Source: UBA11400 sp964550435
GTDB lineage: Bacteria; Bacteroidota; Rhodothermia; Balneolales; HLUCCA01
Length of the DNA: 64,000 bases
Direction of reading: 5' to 3'
Assembly: GCA_964550435.1 (NCBI GenBank)
Contig: CAZJZI010000008.1
Location: 1 to 64,000, forward strand
Below the pieces are notes generated by a model. That model worked only from the letters and a program-made list of their open reading frames with translations, ran no database searches and was not told where the DNA came from. Numbering within the stretch: position 1 is the stretch's first letter; each line of letters starts with the position of its first letter. Of this stretch, positions 36,088 through 44,314 are shown one piece after another. The translations under genes were made by a program, and so were the position numbers.

Positions 36088-37272
36088 ATGCATCACGCAA
36101 AAATTACAGACAACCTTACTTATCCAGAGCAGGAAAACACGCATAAACTGTTTTACGGTGTTGCTGTTGTTGGTGCTTTGGCAAGTGTACTTGGATATTT
36201 CAGTAATCCGGACCAATTCTTTTTCTCATACCTAACCAGTTTTGCTTTCTTTGCAAGTATTACGCTTGGTTGCCTATTCTTTGTGATGATCCATCACATC
36301 ACCAGGTCTGAATACGGTGTTACGCTACGACGAATTCCTGAAACCTTTGCCAAAAACATATATGTCTTTGGTTTTCTGTTTATTCCAATCGTTATAGGTG
36401 TCGAGAACTTATATCTATGGACCGATGAAGAGCTACTTGCTACCAGTAAGCTCATTGCAGGCAAGACCCCATACCTGAATATTCCATTCTTTATCGCTCG
36501 TAATATCCTTTACTTCACCATTTGGGGATATATGGGCTATAAACTGTACAAAAACTCTGTCGCAATGGATAAATCAGGCGATTGGGGACTGGAACTTGCT
36601 CAGCGCAAGATTGCTGGTCCTGGCTTGTTTATCTTTGGTTTCACAGTATCTTTTGCTGCTTTCGACTGGATGATGAGCCTTGATCCGCCATGGTTCTCAA
36701 CTATGTTTGGTGTGTACTATTTTGCTATGACATTTCAGGTGTTTTTTGCTGTTACCATCGTAACAGTGTTATTCCTACACAAAAAAGGACTCCTGTTGAA
36801 TACCATCAGACTTCCACATCTCACTGATATGTCTAGACTGATGTTTGGATTCACTGTGTTCTATGCTTATATCGCATTTAGCCAGTATTTCCTTATTTAC
36901 TATGCAAACATTCCGGAAGAAACACTGTGGTACTACCACAGATTGGAAGGAAGTTGGGAAAACTTCACTTGGTTGCTGTTAGTTGGGCGTTTCATCATTC
37001 CATTTATCCTGCTTTTACCAGCAGCGGCCAAGTCAAACATGAAATTGGTTGGTGCAATATCAGTATGGTTGATCATCGTTCACTTTATTGAGCTTCATTG
37101 GATCATCATGCCAACAATCCACCATCATGGTATACATTTCCACTGGCTTGACATTACAACGCTCCTAGCCATCGGCGGATTGATAATCGGATTGTTCTTC
37201 CAACAATTGAAAAAAGAGAATATGGTTGCCAATAACGACCCTAAGCTCGAAACATCTTTAAATAAGCACTGA
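36088..37272 (+). CDS. actF: Alternative complex III membrane subunit ActF
   Basis: 394 residues with about ten membrane helices, related to ActC/NrfD but shorter. Helices carry FVMIHHITRSEYGVTLRR, FDWMMSLDPPWFSTMFGVY and ELHWIIMPTIHHHG, all typical of ActF. It packs against ActC in the membrane core of ACIII. It is 14 nt from the small gene downstream, so the act and cta genes form one transcription unit. Confidence 0.93.
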   Translation: MHHAKITDNLTYPEQENTHKLFYGVAVVGALASVLGYFSNPDQFFFSYLTSFAFFASITLGCLFFVMIHHITRSEYGVTLRRIPETFAKNIYVFGFLFIPIVIGVENLYLWTDEELLATSKLIAGKTPYLNIPFFIARNILYFTIWGYMGYKLYKNSVAMDKSGDWGLELAQRKIAGPGLFIFGFTVSFAAFDWMMSLDPPWFSTMFGVYYFAMTFQVFFAVTIVTVLFLHKKGLLLNTIRLPHLTDMSRLMFGFTVFYAYIAFSQYFLIYYANIPEETLWYYHRLEGSWENFTWLLLVGRFIIPFILLLPAAAKSNMKLVGAISVWLIIVHFIELHWIIMPTIHHHGIHFHWLDITTLLAIGGLIIGLFFQQLKKENMVANNDPKLETSLNKH

Positions 37273-37286
37273 TTTAACTCAAGACC

Positions 37287-37643
37287 ATGTCAAAAAGTTC
37301 TAAAGACCTTAACGAGTTTCTGACCGATAAAGAAAACATTGAGTCACTTCAATTAGGTGCAACACCCGATAAACTCAATTACAAGAACCTGTTTGGATTA
37401 ACTCTTGCCGGTATTTTGTTGGTTATTGCATTAGTGTTCTTTGCATACACCTATTTCAATTATCTCAGTTTCAAACAGACACAAGAAGCAGCTGAGTCAG
37501 CCGTTTATTATCAATTGGAGACTCTCATGGGTAATGACGCAGAAATTTTAAACAACTACGGTGTCGTAGATGCTGATGCGGGAATTTATCGTGTCCCAGT
37601 TGACTCCGCCACCACTTTAGTAGTTGAAGATTACCAGAATTAA
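37287..37643 (+). CDS. Small single-helix membrane protein of ACIII/oxidase clusters
   Basis: 118 residues: a cytoplasmic N-terminus, one membrane helix (about 33-54; LFGLTLAGILLVIALVFFAYTYF) and a periplasmic tail. The tail ends in YGVVDADAGIYRVPVD, which resembles a motif (YGxVDxxxGxxRIPI) that I recall in short proteins next to SCO1 and caa3 oxidase genes in many phyla. No function is known to me. Its place between actF and SCO1 suggests it helps assembly or is an accessory subunit. ActG/ActH-type subunits of ACIII are an alternative I cannot confirm. Confidence 0.72.
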   Translation: MSKSSKDLNEFLTDKENIESLQLGATPDKLNYKNLFGLTLAGILLVIALVFFAYTYFNYLSFKQTQEAAESAVYYQLETLMGNDAEILNNYGVVDADAGIYRVPVDSATTLVVEDYQN

Positions 37644-37644
37644 T

Positions 37645-38451
37645 TTGAAGATTTTAGTATACATATCGTTCCTATTTCTTATTGTAACCAGCTCCATAGC
37701 TCAAGTGTCTGATCTGCCACCAGAGCTACGCGATGTAGGAATAGAAGAACGCCTTGGGGATAAAGTTCCTTTAGATGTTACTTTTATCAATGAAAATGGG
37801 GAGCAAGTTACACTAGGTGACTATTTCAAGAGTGGTAAGCCTGTAATTATTACCCCAATTTATTTTGAGTGCCCTATGTTATGTAATCTCATAATAAATG
37901 GACTTACAGATGGATTGAAGGAGTTGGATTGGGAACCCGGAAATCAGTTTGAAATTGTTACATTCAGTATCGATCCAAATGAGGGGTACGAACTCGCAGC
38001 TCAGAAGAAGGAAAGCTACATTAGGCTATTAGGCAATCCGGATGCTGCTTCTGGTTGGCACTTCTTGACCACTGATCAGCAGAATATTGACCGTATGACC
38101 GATGCACTTGGATTCAAATTCAAGTGGAGCGACGAGGCACAGGAATTCTTACATGGTTCAGCAATCATGTTTATTAGTCCAAATGGTCAAATCACTCGAT
38201 ATTTGTACGGCATTGAATACCCGCAACTTAGCCTTAGAAACGCACTTTTTGATGCTGCAGAGGGTAAAATTGGCACGGTAATGGATAAAGTAGTGTTGTA
38301 CTGCTATACCTATGATCCTGACAGCCGATCTTATGTAGCAAGTGCCGTAAATATCATGAAGCTTGGTGGATTGGTAACCCTTTTGGGACTCAGTATCTTC
38401 TTGGGACTTCTCTGGTTCAGAAAGAATACATCGAAAACAACTAACGTTTAA
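37645..38451 (+). CDS. SCO1/SenC copper chaperone
   Basis: 268 residues from the TTG at 37645, which lies 1 nt after the upstream stop and gives a clean signal peptide (MKILVYISFLFLIVTSSIAQ). A TTG at 37624 would overlap the upstream gene and is less likely. The thioredoxin-like domain has the copper-binding CPMLC (Cys76, Cys80) and His170 in EFLHGSA, and a C-terminal membrane helix (about 240-260). SCO1 delivers copper to the CuA centre of oxidase subunit II, encoded directly downstream. Confidence 0.9.
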   Translation: MKILVYISFLFLIVTSSIAQVSDLPPELRDVGIEERLGDKVPLDVTFINENGEQVTLGDYFKSGKPVIITPIYFECPMLCNLIINGLTDGLKELDWEPGNQFEIVTFSIDPNEGYELAAQKKESYIRLLGNPDAASGWHFLTTDQQNIDRMTDALGFKFKWSDEAQEFLHGSAIMFISPNGQITRYLYGIEYPQLSLRNALFDAAEGKIGTVMDKVVLYCYTYDPDSRSYVASAVNIMKLGGLVTLLGLSIFLGLLWFRKNTSKTTNV

Positions 38452-38468
38452 ATTTAGCATAACTAAAC

Positions 38469-39416
38469 ATGCTGGAGATTATTAATAGATTTATCCTACC
38501 CCCTGTCAACTCAACCGTTGCCAGTGATGTAGATGCATTGTTTACATTCATAAATGTGACCAGTGCCATCCTGTTGCTTGGTATTACAGCAGCAATCATT
38601 TATTTCGCTGTAAAATACAAGCGTAAGTCTGAGGATGACGTTACCCCGGTTATTAAGCACAATACAGCGCTTGAAGTCACCTGGACCGTTATACCTTTGA
38701 TTCTGATCCTAATCGTATTCTTTTGGGGTTTCAGAGGTTACGTCGATATGAGAAATGCACCAGACAATTCGTACGAAGTTTATGTCACTGCTAACTCATT
38801 TTTCTGGCAATTTACCCACCCGAATGGAGTGCAGACAACTGGTGAGTTACATGTTCCGAATGGAAGACCCGTAAAACTTGTAATGCAATCAAGAGATGTG
38901 ATTCACTCCTTCTTCGTGCCTGATTTCCGAATCAAACAAGACGTTCTTCCAGGACGATATACTACAGCTTGGTTTCAGACAAAAAATGCCGGAGAGTCAG
39001 TAGTATTCTGTACAGAATACTGTGGAACCGGTCACTCTGATATGATGGCCAAAGTTATATCTTTGGAGCCAGCACAGTTCGACGCCTGGCTTGCTGATGC
39101 TAAAGCAGAGTCTGAAAAAGAGTTACCACTGGCCGAACTGGGCCGTCAACTCTATCAACAACAAGGTTGCTTAGGTTGCCATTCTGTTGACGGAAGCGAA
39201 ATGATAGGACCAACATTTGCAGGCCTTTTCGGAAAAGAAAGAAACTTCACAGATGGGACCACAGCAGTAGCTGATGAAGAATACTTACGTGAGTCAATTT
39301 ATGAGCCTAGAAACAAAATAGTTGAAGGATATAATCCAGTTATGATTTCATATCAAGGTATTCTTAATGACCAACAAGTCAACGCATTAATCGAATTTAT
39401 TAAGGAGCAGAATTAA
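38469..39416 (+). CDS. ctaC: caa3-type cytochrome c oxidase subunit II with fused cytochrome c
   Basis: 315 residues. Two membrane helices (about 28-50 and 70-92) precede the CuA domain with ligands His146 (VIHSFFVPDF), Cys181, Cys185, His189 and Met192 in CTEYCGTGHSDM. A C-terminal cytochrome c domain follows, with CLGCHS (Cys234, Cys237, His238) and probable axial Met292. The heme c fusion defines a caa3 oxidase. It should receive electrons from ACIII. No clear cleavable signal peptide is seen at the N-terminus. Confidence 0.96.
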   Translation: MLEIINRFILPPVNSTVASDVDALFTFINVTSAILLLGITAAIIYFAVKYKRKSEDDVTPVIKHNTALEVTWTVIPLILILIVFFWGFRGYVDMRNAPDNSYEVYVTANSFFWQFTHPNGVQTTGELHVPNGRPVKLVMQSRDVIHSFFVPDFRIKQDVLPGRYTTAWFQTKNAGESVVFCTEYCGTGHSDMMAKVISLEPAQFDAWLADAKAESEKELPLAELGRQLYQQQGCLGCHSVDGSEMIGPTFAGLFGKERNFTDGTTAVADEEYLRESIYEPRNKIVEGYNPVMISYQGILNDQQVNALIEFIKEQN

Positions 39417-39418
39417 AT

Positions 39419-41113
39419 ATGGCAACTACTGCTGCAAAAGAAGTAAAAATCAAAGAGTTTCCGGTAGATGAAAATCCACCAAAAAACTATCTGAACGTCG
39501 AAAAAGGTATTAAATCCTGGCTATTTACAATCGATCACAAACGAATTGGATTGATGTACCTGGCCTCTGTAGTACTGTTCTTCGCCGTTGGTGGATTTCT
39601 GGCCTTAACCCTTCGACTTGAACTTTGGGAACCTGCCAGAACCTTCATGGATGCAGACACTTACAACCGAATATTCACACTCCACGGAGCTGTGATGGTG
39701 TTTTTGTTTATTATCCCATCTATTCCAGCTGCACTTGGTAACATCTTCTTACCAATAATGCTTGGTGCCAAGGATGTTGCCTTCCCAAGACTTAATTTAC
39801 TAAGCTTCTGGATTTATGGCATTGGATCGTTATTCACTTTGTATTCTATTGCTTACGGAGGAATCGATACCGGTTGGACCTTCTATACACCATATTCAAC
39901 CACTACCGGTACTGCTGTTATATCTATGACTCTTGGAGTGTTCATTATTGGATTCTCTTCAATTCTGACTGGTGTTAACTTCATTGTTACGATACATAAA
40001 ATGCGCGCTCCGGGACAAACATGGGGTAAACTTCCGCTGTTCATCTGGAGTTTGTATGCCACGGCAATCATTCAGGTACTTGCAACCCCAGTACTAGCAA
40101 TCACATTGCTCTTGCTAATTATGGAGCGTACACTTGGTATTGGTATTTTCGATCCAGCTCTCGGCGGTGATCCAGTACTGTATCAACACTTTTTCTGGTT
40201 CTATTCACACCCTGCTGTATATATAATGATCGTTCCAGCCTTTGGTGTTATTTCCGAATTGATTTCAACGTTCTCCAGAAAAACGATATTTGGCTACTGG
40301 GCAATAGCTCTTTCAAGTCTTGCAATTGCCTTCATTGGGTTTCTTGTCTGGGGCCACCATATGTTCGTTTCCGGACAAAGTGCATTGTCAACAGCTGTTT
40401 TCTCGTTCTTAACCTTCTTCGTTGGAATTCCAACAGGTATCAAGATCCTGAACTGGGTTGCGACCATGTACAAAGGTTCAATTTCTTTGAAGACTCCAAT
40501 GCTCTACGCACTTATATTTCTGTTTTTGTTCACCATAGGAGGCGTTACTGGAATCATGCTCGGAGCTATTTCAGTTAACGTACACTTACATGATACGTAC
40601 TACGTAGTGGCTCACTTCCACTATGTAATGATGGGTGGTACCGTGTTCGCTTTCCTTGGTGGGTTACACTACTGGTGGCCAAAAATGACTGGAAAAATGT
40701 ACAATGAATTCTGGGCTAAAGTCTCGGCAGTCATTTTATTTATTGGATTCAATATGACCTTCTTACCACAGTTTATAATGGGAAGCCAGGGAATGCCAAG
40801 ACGATACTACAACTACGTTGAGCAATTCCAGACTTTGCATCAATATTCTACCGTTGGATCCTGGATTCTTGGTGTTGGATTTATAATCATTGCGATATAC
40901 TTGGTGATTTCAATGAGAAGCAAAGAAAAAGCGCCATCCAATCCATGGGGATCAAGATCCCTTGAGTGGATGACTTCTTCTCCTCCAACTCATCACAATT
41001 TTGATTACACTCCAGTAGTAGTTCATGGTCCGTATGATTACCACCAACCTATCAACGAATTCCGTTTAGGTATTGAAGGTTCTGATCATCCACATGACGA
41101 GCATAAAGCCTGA
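39419..41113 (+). CDS. ctaD: Cytochrome c oxidase subunit I, A2 type
   Basis: 564 residues with twelve membrane helices. Metal ligands are visible: His in FTLHGAVMVF (heme a), His264 and the cross-linked Tyr268 in YSHPAVY (262-268), His313 and His314 (GHHMFVSG) for CuB, His399 and His401 in VAHFHYVMMGG for heme a3 and a, and HDTYYV at 391. The helix VI motif is YSHPAVY, not HPEVY, so the D-channel glutamate is missing and a Tyr-Ser pair replaces it: the hallmark of A2-type oxidases as in Rhodothermus marinus. It lies 2 nt after ctaC. Confidence 0.97.
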   Translation: MATTAAKEVKIKEFPVDENPPKNYLNVEKGIKSWLFTIDHKRIGLMYLASVVLFFAVGGFLALTLRLELWEPARTFMDADTYNRIFTLHGAVMVFLFIIPSIPAALGNIFLPIMLGAKDVAFPRLNLLSFWIYGIGSLFTLYSIAYGGIDTGWTFYTPYSTTTGTAVISMTLGVFIIGFSSILTGVNFIVTIHKMRAPGQTWGKLPLFIWSLYATAIIQVLATPVLAITLLLLIMERTLGIGIFDPALGGDPVLYQHFFWFYSHPAVYIMIVPAFGVISELISTFSRKTIFGYWAIALSSLAIAFIGFLVWGHHMFVSGQSALSTAVFSFLTFFVGIPTGIKILNWVATMYKGSISLKTPMLYALIFLFLFTIGGVTGIMLGAISVNVHLHDTYYVVAHFHYVMMGGTVFAFLGGLHYWWPKMTGKMYNEFWAKVSAVILFIGFNMTFLPQFIMGSQGMPRRYYNYVEQFQTLHQYSTVGSWILGVGFIIIAIYLVISMRSKEKAPSNPWGSRSLEWMTSSPPTHHNFDYTPVVVHGPYDYHQPINEFRLGIEGSDHPHDEHKA

Positions 41114-41155
41114 TACCAACAAAATCAGTTAACTAAGCTAAATAACTAAGCATTC

Positions 41156-41809
41156 ATGGCCAATTCACATTCAACTCATACAGCAAGTCACGTTGCACAT
41201 CACTTTGTTGACTCTGAGCAACAGTTTGATTCCGCGAAGTTCGGCATGTGGGTATTTCTTGTAACGGAAATCCTGTTCTTTGGTGGACTTTTCGTGGCAT
41301 ATATTATCTACCGTGCATGGAATCCGGAATTGTACTTCCTTGCTGCAAAAGAACTAGATACTTTTATGGGTGGTGTAAACACCCTGGTTCTGATTGGTAG
41401 TTCATTGACCATGGCTTTGGCCATACGCTCAGCTCAACTCAATCAACAGAGAAACATCATTATATATCTGTTGGTAACTATTGGTCTGGCCATGACTTTT
41501 ATGGTAATCAAATACTTTGAGTACACGCATAAGTTTGACATGGGAATCTTTCCCGGTGAATTTTACACGTACGATGGTATCGATCACCCAAAAGCAGCCA
41601 TTTTCTTCAGTATCTATTATATGATGACTGGATTACATGGTATCCACGTTCTTATCGGAGTTGGGCTAATGGTGTATCTACTCATTAAAGTACGTCAGAA
41701 CACCTACAACTCAGAGTATTACACTCCAATTGAAATCACTGGCCTTTACTGGCACCTTGTAGATATCATCTGGATATTCCTATTCCCACTGTTATATCTA
41801 ATCGACTAA
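41156..41809 (+). CDS. ctaE: Cytochrome c oxidase subunit III
   Basis: 217 residues with a His-rich N-terminus and five membrane helices. Family marks are KFGMWVFLVTEILFFGGLFVAY, SLTMALAIRSAQ, MMTGLHGIHVLIGVG and the closing YWHLVDIIWIFLFPLLYL. Subunit III has no metal and supports proton uptake and stability of subunit I. It lies 42 nt downstream of ctaD. Confidence 0.95.
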   Translation: MANSHSTHTASHVAHHFVDSEQQFDSAKFGMWVFLVTEILFFGGLFVAYIIYRAWNPELYFLAAKELDTFMGGVNTLVLIGSSLTMALAIRSAQLNQQRNIIIYLLVTIGLAMTFMVIKYFEYTHKFDMGIFPGEFYTYDGIDHPKAAIFFSIYYMMTGLHGIHVLIGVGLMVYLLIKVRQNTYNSEYYTPIEITGLYWHLVDIIWIFLFPLLYLID

Positions 41810-41822
41810 GAGGTAAGTAATC

Positions 41823-42125
41823 ATGAGTGGACACCACATTATTTCAATGAAATATTTACTGGGTACGGCTTTTACACTGCTGATACTCACAATTTTGACT
41901 GTAGCAGTATACTACATTCACATTCCTGAACCATTTAATATCATCGTTGCTATTGCAATTGCTATAGTTAAAGCAACTGTGGTAGCAGCTTTCTTTATGG
42001 GACTGTATTGGGACAAGAAGATCAATACTATAGCCCTTCTCTTTTCATTTCTATTCTTCATCATCATGGTAGGCATTACGATGCTTGATACCATGTTCAG
42101 AGATGATCCATTCTGGATTTACTAA
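41823..42125 (+). CDS. ctaF: Cytochrome c oxidase subunit IV (prokaryotic)
   Basis: 100 residues with three membrane helices (about 12-32, 38-60, 67-90). IVKATVVAAFFMGLYWDKK is the typical subunit IV stretch. It is the last gene of the respiratory operon and is followed within 20 nt by a strong terminator. An AGAGGT Shine-Dalgarno-like sequence lies upstream of the ATG. Confidence 0.9.
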   Translation: MSGHHIISMKYLLGTAFTLLILTILTVAVYYIHIPEPFNIIVAIAIAIVKATVVAAFFMGLYWDKKINTIALLFSFLFFIIMVGITMLDTMFRDDPFWIY

Positions 42126-42145
42126 TACCAGATCAATTCTTTAAT

Positions 42146-42179
42146 GGGGCGGTATCACGAGATATCGCCCCTTTTTTTT
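42146..42179 (+). terminator. Strong Rho-independent terminator of the act-cta operon
   Basis: An 11-bp stem (GGGGCGGTATC with GATATCGCCCC, one G-T wobble, loop ACGA) followed directly by eight T. It ends the roughly 12-kb unit that begins at actA and insulates it from the convergent ctaA gene. Confidence 0.95.
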
Positions 42180-42210
42180 GTAATATTTATAGAGATGGTA
42201 CCTTAGTATG

Positions 42211-43140
42211 TTAAAAATCACTACCCGCTTCCCTTAAACTGAAGAGTTTAAGTAGAATTAACGATATCAACACTGCAGATCCAACCAAGTGTAGGACTTG
42301 AAAACTTGCTGGCATTCCTGCATAAGCCAAAACTATTCCAACTATTATCTGGGAAATAATAAATCCGAATATCCACATATTCAGCTTATTAAAGTATCCC
42401 TGAATGGATTGTTTAGTAATGTACCAGGTCATCCAAAATGTAATAATTAAAACTGTCCAGGAAAAAGAACGGTGGATTTCATCAATAAGCCCAACTCCTG
42501 CAAGCCACTCACCTCTTGGTACATAAATCTCTCCTCTGGAAATGATATCTATAGCTTCCCTAACCTGTGTACCTAAAACCATTTGCGCCATTGTAAACAC
42601 AAGGAGCAGTGTTGTTGCTACAAGTAAGGGTTTACGATGAGTTGGGCTTATATGTAGTCTTATATCACCAGCTACAGCTTTGAATGAGGCATAAATCAAT
42701 AATCCGACAATGATCATGGCCATAATCATGTGTAAAGTGATAACTCCTTCATGTAATCCAGATCTGACCACCTGACCACCCAACCAACCTTGAAACAGCA
42801 CACCTATAAAAGCCAAAAATGAAGCCAGAGTAACACTCGGTCTATTTTTTGTATACTTAAAGGATAATAGAAAAGTCGCTGTAATTAATAGCCCAATTAA
42901 AACCCCAATCAAACGATTTATATACTCGGTCCATGTTTTAAATGCATTAAATTCAGCTGGATTATACTCGGAAGGTAACGTATCAACTGACATCGGAGGA
43001 ACCCACAGTCCGTAACACTTCGGCCAATCAGGACAACCTAATCCGGCACCCGATGCACGCACCAATCCCCCGACCAGAATCAAAAATAAGGTAGCAAATA
43101 CGGTGACAATTGCTACAATCTGATATTTGTTGAGTTTCAT
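42211..43140 (-). CDS. ctaA: Heme A synthase (CtaA/COX15)
   Basis: 309 residues with eight membrane helices in two four-helix halves. LVGGLVRASGAGLGCPDWPKCYG at the start is the signature of the family, TWTEYINRLIG and EIHRSFSWTV carry the heme-ligand histidines, and LHMIMAMIIVGL belongs to the first half. It oxidises the methyl group of heme O to give heme A for the caa3 oxidase. The paired Cys in the first loop are seen only once (CPDWPKC). It is divergent from ctaB with 174 nt between, and convergent with the oxidase operon. Confidence 0.94.
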   Translation of the reverse strand: MKLNKYQIVAIVTVFATLFLILVGGLVRASGAGLGCPDWPKCYGLWVPPMSVDTLPSEYNPAEFNAFKTWTEYINRLIGVLIGLLITATFLLSFKYTKNRPSVTLASFLAFIGVLFQGWLGGQVVRSGLHEGVITLHMIMAMIIVGLLIYASFKAVAGDIRLHISPTHRKPLLVATTLLLVFTMAQMVLGTQVREAIDIISRGEIYVPRGEWLAGVGLIDEIHRSFSWTVLIITFWMTWYITKQSIQGYFNKLNMWIFGFIISQIIVGIVLAYAGMPASFQVLHLVGSAVLISLILLKLFSLREAGSDF

Positions 43141-43314
43141 AAATAATAGTTTTCAGATTAGAATTTTTATAGCACAAATAACGTTATTTAACCAAAAATC
43201 GATCGAATTATTATAAGACTGAAATGTGCCTTCAAGTTAAAAATTTCTTAACTTATAAGCGTTTGAAAATAAACTTCTCGGGCAATTGATTGCACGTATT
43301 TTTGAAAGTATTTC
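43141..43314. promoter_or_regulatory. Divergent ctaA-ctaB promoter region
   Basis: 174 nt without a gene. A perfect 14-bp palindrome AAATAACGTTATTT (43176-43189) lies about 35 nt upstream of ctaA and could be an operator or an AT-rich promoter feature. TATTTTTG at 43297-43304 matches the -7 box exactly on the plus strand and would start the ctaB transcript only a few nt before its ATG at 43315, so this mRNA may be nearly leaderless. Confidence 0.5.
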
Positions 43315-44220
43315 ATGAAAGAAATTGTTGAAGAAACGCAAACTAGTGTTTCGTTTCGAGGGACATTATTAGCGTATTATGAGTTGACAAAACCCGGCAT
43401 TACTTTTATGGTATTGTCGAGTATGACTGTAGGTTTTTTACTAGCTTCTACTTCAGGAATTGATTTTACTGCATTAATCAATGCAATGCTAGGTACCTAC
43501 CTTATAGCATCAGGAACAGCTGCTCACAATCAGTATATGGAGCGGAATCTTGATAAATTAATGCTTCGAACAAGCAAGAGACCATTGCCTATGGACCGTG
43601 TACCAGAAGCAAATGCGAAAATATTTTCGCTTTCATTGATATTTATTGGATTATTATATCTCATAATTACCGTTAATCCACTCGCTGGACTTGTATCTCT
43701 GGCTACTTCATTTGTCTATTTAGTACTATATACCCCTCTAAAACAGATATCGTTCTGGAATGTACCTATAGGATCGGTAGCTGGAGCACTTCCTCCTGTT
43801 GGTGGCTGGGCTGCAGCAACCGGAACAATTGTTGATCCAGGACTATGGATACTTTTTGCTATAGTATTCTTCTGGCAAATACCCCACGTGTTATCTATTG
43901 CATGGTTATGTTATGATGATTACTCAAGAGCTGGATTCAGAATGCTCCCAAGAACTGATGAAACTGGAATCAAGACATCAATATATAGTTTAATCTGTCT
44001 GGTTTCACTAATCCCTACAGTTTTTGCTCTCTACTACCTTGGTTATAATGGTTTACTCTTTCTTATTCCAAGTATAATCGTGACACTCTGGTTTCTTTAC
44101 ATGGGATATAAATTTTATTTGCGACCATCTAAAGAGTCTGCGAAAAAGCTCATGTTCGCTTCCATTTTTTATCTGCCAGTGGTCTGGATTCTGGTATTAA
44201 TAGACAAACTCTTTTTCTAA
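43315..44220 (+). CDS. ctaB: Protoheme IX farnesyltransferase (heme O synthase, CtaB)
   Basis: 301 residues with about nine membrane helices, UbiA superfamily. YELTKPGITFMVLSS at the start, NQYMERNLDKLMLRTSKRPLP (prenyl diphosphate/Mg-binding region), YTPLKQISFWNVPIGSVAGALPPVGGW and WQIPHVLSIAWLCYDDY are diagnostic. It adds the farnesyl tail to heme B; CtaA then makes heme A. The two lie back to back beside the oxidase operon that uses the product. Confidence 0.96.
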   Translation: MKEIVEETQTSVSFRGTLLAYYELTKPGITFMVLSSMTVGFLLASTSGIDFTALINAMLGTYLIASGTAAHNQYMERNLDKLMLRTSKRPLPMDRVPEANAKIFSLSLIFIGLLYLIITVNPLAGLVSLATSFVYLVLYTPLKQISFWNVPIGSVAGALPPVGGWAAATGTIVDPGLWILFAIVFFWQIPHVLSIAWLCYDDYSRAGFRMLPRTDETGIKTSIYSLICLVSLIPTVFALYYLGYNGLLFLIPSIIVTLWFLYMGYKFYLRPSKESAKKLMFASIFYLPVVWILVLIDKLFF

Positions 44221-44253
44221 AGAATCCACTTACACAATATTTATCTCTTAAAA

Positions 44254-44294
44254 ACCAAAAAGGGTCGATGGATAATCCAACGACCCTTTTTTAG
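44254..44294. terminator. Bidirectional terminator between ctaB and fumC
   Basis: A near-perfect palindrome: AGGGTCG, TGGAT, one central A, ATCCA and CGACCCT, flanked by A-runs on the left and T-runs on the right (44257-44292). Both strands give a stem followed by a T-run, so it can end both the ctaB transcript and the convergent fumC transcript. Confidence 0.88.
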
Positions 44295-44314
44295 TTCTAT
44301 ACATTTGGAAAGAT

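Noticed and set aside
37624..37644. Earlier TTG start for the SCO1 gene
   Set aside because: It overlaps the upstream gene and adds seven residues before an already complete signal peptide that begins at the TTG at 37645.
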